DNA from: Streptacidiphilus jeojiense
GTDB taxonomy: Bacteria > Actinomycetota > Actinomycetes > Streptomycetales > Streptomycetaceae
Reading direction: 5' to 3'
DNA: 64,000 bases
Assembly (NCBI RefSeq): GCF_000719095.1
Contig: NZ_JOEH01000001.1
Location: 186,001-250,000, forward strand
Shown: positions 57,004-64,000 of the stretch, piece by piece
How the letters are laid out: each line of letters opens with the position of its first letter
Numbering within the stretch: position 1 is the stretch's first letter
Notes under the pieces: generated by a model
What the model was told of the DNA's origin: nothing
Seen by the model: only the letters and a program-made list of their open reading frames with translations
Databases searched by the model: none
Translations under genes and position numbers: made by a program

Positions 57004-57708
57004 GTGACCGCACCCGACACCTCTCACAACCCGCACGAGGACCCGGCCCAGGAGTCCCCGGCGGACACCCCCGCCCAGGCACCGGCGCCGCAGGCCGGGG
57101 CGGCCCAGGCACCGCCACCGGAGTACCCGCCGGTACCGGCCCCGGCCGGGAAGCCGCAGCGCAGCGTCCGGACCGAGGCGCTCATCGCCGTGCTGCTGCT
57201 GGCGGGCTCCGCCCTGCTCGGCGTGCTGGCCGGTTTCCTCTGGCACTGGCTGGCCCCCAAGGTGCCGCTGTACGCGGACAGCTCCGCGGTCTACCTCAAG
57301 GACCCCGAGGGCGAGCAGGCGATCGGCGCCGACGGGACCTTCGCCATCATCGGCGGCTGCGCCGGCCTGCTGGCGGGCGCGGTCGCCTACTGGCTCAGCC
57401 GCCGTCGCCAGGGCGGGGTGACCGTAGCCCTCGGGCTGGTCGCCGGCGGACTGCTCGGCGGGTACATCGCCATGAAGCTCGGCACCGCGCTCGGCCCCGG
57501 CGGGAACGTCATCGCCACCGCCAAGTCGGTGCCCACCGGATCGACCTTCTACGGCCCGCTGAAGCTCACCGCCAAGGGCGTCCTGCTCACCTGGCCGGCC
57601 GCGGCCATGGTCGTCCTCATCGGCCTCACCGCCCTCTTCACCCCCAAGCCCCAAGCCCCGCCGGTGGTCTGGCAGACACCTGCGCAGGACCGTCCCGACA
57701 CGCCGTGA
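57004..57708 (+). CDS. Pro/Ala-rich N-terminal membrane protein (possibly DUF2567)
   Basis: The 234-residue protein has a disordered Pro/Ala-rich cytoplasmic tail (1-55) and four helices: about 60-80, 115-130, 138-158 and 198-214. Between the first and second is a conserved-looking extracellular segment (LWHWLAPKVPLYADSSAVYL). This layout and segment recall the actinobacterial DUF2567 family, which I cannot confirm. It starts 24 bases after the permease gene and may belong to that operon. No function can be assigned. Confidence 0.65.
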   Translation: MTAPDTSHNPHEDPAQESPADTPAQAPAPQAGAAQAPPPEYPPVPAPAGKPQRSVRTEALIAVLLLAGSALLGVLAGFLWHWLAPKVPLYADSSAVYLKDPEGEQAIGADGTFAIIGGCAGLLAGAVAYWLSRRRQGGVTVALGLVAGGLLGGYIAMKLGTALGPGGNVIATAKSVPTGSTFYGPLKLTAKGVLLTWPAAAMVVLIGLTALFTPKPQAPPVVWQTPAQDRPDTP

Positions 57709-57767
57709 GGGCGCGCTAGGGTAGAGGCTTCCCGCACTCGCCCCCTTGCCCGAGGAGCGCCTCAACC

Positions 57768-61325
<3,558 letters not shown>

Positions 61326-61327
61326 TC

Positions 61328-61407
61328 TTTTAGGGGCGCGGGGAACTGCGCTGCCAGCCCTCTACGGAGGTGCATGGTTGGCAGCGCAGTTCCCCGCGCC
61401 CCTAAAA
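61328..61407. terminator. Long inverted repeat between dnaE and the aminopeptidase (GC-rich repeat, locus D)
   Basis: Perfect 29-bp arms (61328-61356 and 61379-61407) have a 22-base loop. Each arm contains the same 20-base core as loci B and C, extended by a TTTTA/TAAAA edge that gives a short T-run in both directions. It sits between convergent genes and should terminate both. Confidence 0.9.
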
Positions 61408-61408
61408 G

Positions 61409-62734
61409 CTAAAGGAGAGGCGGCAGGGTGCCTACGTAGAGCCATTCGGTGAAGAAGGCGTGCAGGGGGCGCGAGCTGTGGTGCTGGGCCAGTGAGGTGA
61501 AGTCGGCGGTGGTCACCACCGCATGGCGGTGGGCGTCGGCCCACTCCCGGAACAGGGCGAAGAACGGGCCCTCACCGAGAACCCCGCGGAGCGCGTGCAG
61601 GACCAGCCCGCCGCGCTGGTAGAGGCGGTCGTCGAACATCAGGCTGCGACCGGGGTCCGCCAGGACCAGGTCCTGCGGCAGGGCCTTCAGCTTGGCGTGG
61701 GCCATCGCGGCGTGCGCAGCGGCGTCGCGGCCACCCGAGCGTTCGGACCAGAGCCACTCCGCGTACTTGGCGAAGCCCTCGTTGAGCCAGATGTGCCGCC
61801 AGTCGGCCACGGTGACGCTGTTTCCGAACCACTGGTGCGCCAGCTCGTGGGCGACCAGCCGCTCGCTGCCCCGGCGGCCGTCGACGTGGTTGGCGCCGAA
61901 CGTGGACAGCCCCTGGGCCTCGACCGGGACGTCGAGTTCCTCGTCGGTCACCACCACGGCGTACTCGCCGAAGGGGTAGGGGCCGAAGAGGTCGACGAAC
62001 AGGCTCATCATGGCCGGCTGGTGGGCGAAGTCGTGCACGCAGGAGCCGATCAGCCGGGCGGGCGCGTACACCGTCTGCGGAACGGGTCCGGCCGAGATCT
62101 GCAGCTGCTGGTACTGGCCGACCTGGACGGTGGCGAGATAGCTGGCGGTGGGCGCCGGTTGCTCGTACACCCAGGTGGTGCTGCTGGCGCGGGTGGTGCG
62201 GGTGAGCAGCCGACCGTTGGCGACGACCGCGTAGGGGCTCGGCGCGGTGATCGACATCTGGTAGGCGGCCTTGTCGGCCGGCCGGTCGTTGCAGGGGTAC
62301 CAGGAGGGCGCGCCGATCGGCTGGCTGGCGACCAGCGAGCCGTCCTCCAGCTCCTCCCAGCCCAGTGTCCCCCACTCGCTGCGGACCGGCCGCGGGTTGC
62401 CGCTGTAGTGCACCTCGACGGTGAACGCGGCGCCGGGCCGCAGCGGCCGGGCCGGCCGCAGCCGCAGCTTGCCGGCGCGGTGGGTCCAGCGGACCGTGCG
62501 GCCGTCGACCAGCACCCGGGTGATCCGGAAGTCGGCGAAGTCCAGCACCACGTCGGCGAGCGGGTCCGGGCCGGTCAGGCAGGTGAGCCTGGCCGCCCCG
62601 GCGAGCCGGTTGGGCGCCGGGCGGTAGTCCAGCGTCAGCTCGTAGCGGTGCACGTGGTAGCGGACGTCGCCGTGGGTCGGGAAGTACGGGTCAGCTGCCG
62701 ACTGGGGACGGGGCGACGTCTGCTTGGCGCTCAA
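61409..62734 (-). CDS. M1 family metallopeptidase (aminopeptidase)
   Basis: The 441-residue cytoplasmic zinc peptidase has an N-terminal beta domain (YHVHRYELTLDYRPAPNRL). The GAMEN-like substrate segment is diverged and appears as VPVEAQGLSTFG. The zinc motif HELAHQW is followed by NEGFAKYAEWLW, which gives the third ligand. A C-terminal YQRGGLVLHALRGVLGEGPFFALFREW region ends shortly after the catalytic domain, so it is the short M1 form lacking the large C-terminal helical domain. Start ATG at 62734. No signal peptide. Confidence 0.92.
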   Translation of the reverse strand: MSAKQTSPRPQSAADPYFPTHGDVRYHVHRYELTLDYRPAPNRLAGAARLTCLTGPDPLADVVLDFADFRITRVLVDGRTVRWTHRAGKLRLRPARPLRPGAAFTVEVHYSGNPRPVRSEWGTLGWEELEDGSLVASQPIGAPSWYPCNDRPADKAAYQMSITAPSPYAVVANGRLLTRTTRASSTTWVYEQPAPTASYLATVQVGQYQQLQISAGPVPQTVYAPARLIGSCVHDFAHQPAMMSLFVDLFGPYPFGEYAVVVTDEELDVPVEAQGLSTFGANHVDGRRGSERLVAHELAHQWFGNSVTVADWRHIWLNEGFAKYAEWLWSERSGGRDAAAHAAMAHAKLKALPQDLVLADPGRSLMFDDRLYQRGGLVLHALRGVLGEGPFFALFREWADAHRHAVVTTADFTSLAQHHSSRPLHAFFTEWLYVGTLPPLL

Positions 62735-62782
62735 TGCTGCTCTGCTCCAGTGCGGTTGGTGCTCAGGCGGGTGCTCCCGGTC

Positions 62783-64000
62783 CTAGGGGACGGAGCGGAC
62801 CCAGGGCGCGATCGGGTTCCCCAGCCAGCGGCTGTCCGCGGGCACGGACTCGCCGCGCATCACCAGGGAGGCGGGTCCCAGGGTGGTGCGGGCGCCGATG
62901 GTGGTTCCGGGCAGGACGATACCGTGCGGGCCCAGCGTGGCACCCTCCTGGAGGGTGACAGTGTCCATCCGCATGATCCGGTCGTGGAACAGGTGGGTCT
63001 GCAGCACACAGCCGCGGTTGACGCTCACTCCGTCGCCGAGGGTGACCAGGTCGGCCTCGGGCAGCCAGTAGCTCTCGCACCAGACCCCGCGGCCGATGCC
63101 GGCACCGAGGCCGCGCAGCCAGAGGTTGAGCACCGGGGTGCCGGGCAGCGCGTTCAGCAGCCAGGGCGCGGCCAGCACCTCGGTGAAGGTGTCGGCGAGC
63201 TCGTTGCGCCAGACATGGCTGCTCCAGAGCGGGTGCTCGACCGCCTTGAAACGGCCGATGAGCAGCCACTTCGCGGCCAGCGACACGACGCAGGCGACCG
63301 CTCCTGCAGCCAGCAGCACGGCCCCCGAGCAGACCGCGGCGAGCAGCAGCCCGCCCTGCTCGGCGATCAGCGCCAGCACCCCCAGCACGCTGAGGCCGAG
63401 CGCCACCGCGGCCATCACCGGCACGATCCGGAACAGCTCCATGGCGCCGCGCATCAGCTTGAGCCGGCGCGCGGGGGCGTAGGTGAGGCTCTGGTCGCCG
63501 GTCTCGGCCCGGCGCGGCAGCTTCATCGGCGGCATGCCGAGGTAGGAGCTGCCCTTCTTGGCCTTCTTGGGGGTGGCCGAGAGCACTCCGACCAGGCCGC
63601 GGTCAGGGACGCTGCGGCCGGGCGCGGTCATCCCGGAGTTGCCGAGGAAGGCGCGTTCGCCGATCTCGGCCTCGTCGATGCGCAGCCAGCCGCCGCCCAG
63701 CTCGTAGGGGGCGATCAGGGTGTCGTCGGCGAGGAAGGCGCCGTCGCCGACGGTGGTCATGCTGGGCAGGGCGAGCACGGTGGAGGCCTCGACGCCCCGG
63801 CCGACCTTCATGCCGAGGGCGCGCAGCCAGGCCGGGGTGGCCAGGCCGGCGTAGAGCGGGAAGAGGCTGCCGCGGGCCAGGTCCATCAGCTGGATCACGG
63901 TCCAGGCCTGCCAGGCGGTGCGGCTGTGCACCGGGTGGTGCCCGGCCCGCAGCCCGATGCCGAGCAGCCGGACGGCGACCAGGACCAGCAGCGCGTAGGC
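62783..64000 (-). CDS. C-terminal part of a Pls/PosA-type synthetase (membrane + left-handed beta-helix region), 5' end beyond window
   Basis: The last 405 residues of a larger frame that is open to the right edge. Visible are membrane segments (AYALLVLVAVRLLGIGL at the edge; IVPVMAAVALGLSVLGVLALI; LLLAAVCSGAVLLAAGAVACVV). Two left-handed beta-helix-like repeat regions contain hexapeptide patterns (VLALPSMTTVGDGAFLADDT, and the second around VTLQEGATLGPHGIVLPGT), plus a KKAKKGSSYLGMPPMKLPRR segment. This arrangement matches, from memory, the C-terminal half of Pls/PosA family non-ribosomal peptide synthetases, in which an adenylation and carrier domain precede a membrane part. The A domain would lie outside the window. 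Confidence 0.7.
   Translation of the reverse strand, partial: AYALLVLVAVRLLGIGLRAGHHPVHSRTAWQAWTVIQLMDLARGSLFPLYAGLATPAWLRALGMKVGRGVEASTVLALPSMTTVGDGAFLADDTLIAPYELGGGWLRIDEAEIGERAFLGNSGMTAPGRSVPDRGLVGVLSATPKKAKKGSSYLGMPPMKLPRRAETGDQSLTYAPARRLKLMRGAMELFRIVPVMAAVALGLSVLGVLALIAEQGGLLLAAVCSGAVLLAAGAVACVVSLAAKWLLIGRFKAVEHPLWSSHVWRNELADTFTEVLAAPWLLNALPGTPVLNLWLRGLGAGIGRGVWCESYWLPEADLVTLGDGVSVNRGCVLQTHLFHDRIMRMDTVTLQEGATLGPHGIVLPGTTIGARTTLGPASLVMRGESVPADSRWLGNPIAPWVRSVP

Overview
The window is chromosomal DNA of a high-GC Gram-positive bacterium of the Streptomyces/Kitasatospora/Streptacidiphilus type. The evidence is the strong G/C bias at third codon positions, frequent GTG starts, HisA apparently acting as PriA, a TrpM-like gene in the trp cluster, the HGxxPAAW/TIGR02234/DUF2752 membrane genes between trpE and trpC, and DesK/NarL-type two-component genes. 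From memory, the pyk - gltBD - trp - his - dnaE order matches the core of Streptomyces chromosomes. I see no tRNA, rRNA, CRISPR array, insertion sequence, prophage or origin.

Layout. 1-8.8 kb: end of a LAGLIDADG-like gene, an APC permease, pyruvate kinase, an EfeO/EfeB iron pair, and a secreted phosphoesterase behind a convincing PHO box. 8.9-16.2 kb: glutamate synthase (gltD, gltB) and a VIT-family metal transporter. 16.2-20.6 kb: a nucleotidyltransferase-like gene, and a MacB-type ABC exporter divergent from a histidine kinase/response regulator pair. 20.7-23.0 kb: a thiol-redox cluster (DsbA-like, MauE-like, and a second DsbA-like protein with one cysteine left). 23.1-30.0 kb: trpA, trpB, trpM, trpC, three small membrane-protein genes, trpE and hisI, all on the minus strand. 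30.2-32.3 kb: two paralogous septum-formation-like membrane proteins and a TIGR03085 protein.

32.3-45.9 kb is the unusual part. It is a nine-gene minus-strand operon built around a Pst-like ABC transporter. In transcription order it encodes a small YegP-like protein, PstC, a fused PstA-PstS polypeptide, a 934-residue membrane-anchored binding-protein-like surface protein, a secreted PstS-like protein, an Ig-repeat protein with a C-terminal WxL-like domain, a DUF916-like membrane protein, a sortase-fold protein lacking the catalytic His, Cys and Arg, and PstB. It looks like a transporter physically coupled to a cell-surface complex, and it sits between genes I remember as neighbours in Streptomyces.

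46-52 kb: the histidine operon hisD-hisC-hisB-(50-aa membrane protein)-hisH-priA-ridA-hisF. PriA would also supply the missing TrpF step of the neighbouring trp genes. 52-64 kb: a LON-substrate-binding-domain protein, a secreted protein of unknown role, a NYN-domain protein, an ABC transporter, a membrane protein, dnaE, an M1 aminopeptidase, and the C-terminal part of a Pls/PosA-type synthetase cut by the right edge.

Two themes recur outside the genes. A GC-rich intergenic repeat (core GCGCAGTTCCCCGCGCCCCT) occurs at four loci, as a single copy or as a head-to-head hairpin. Several genes have a TANNNT hexamer ending 6-8 bases before the start codon and no Shine-Dalgarno sequence, as expected of leaderless mRNAs.
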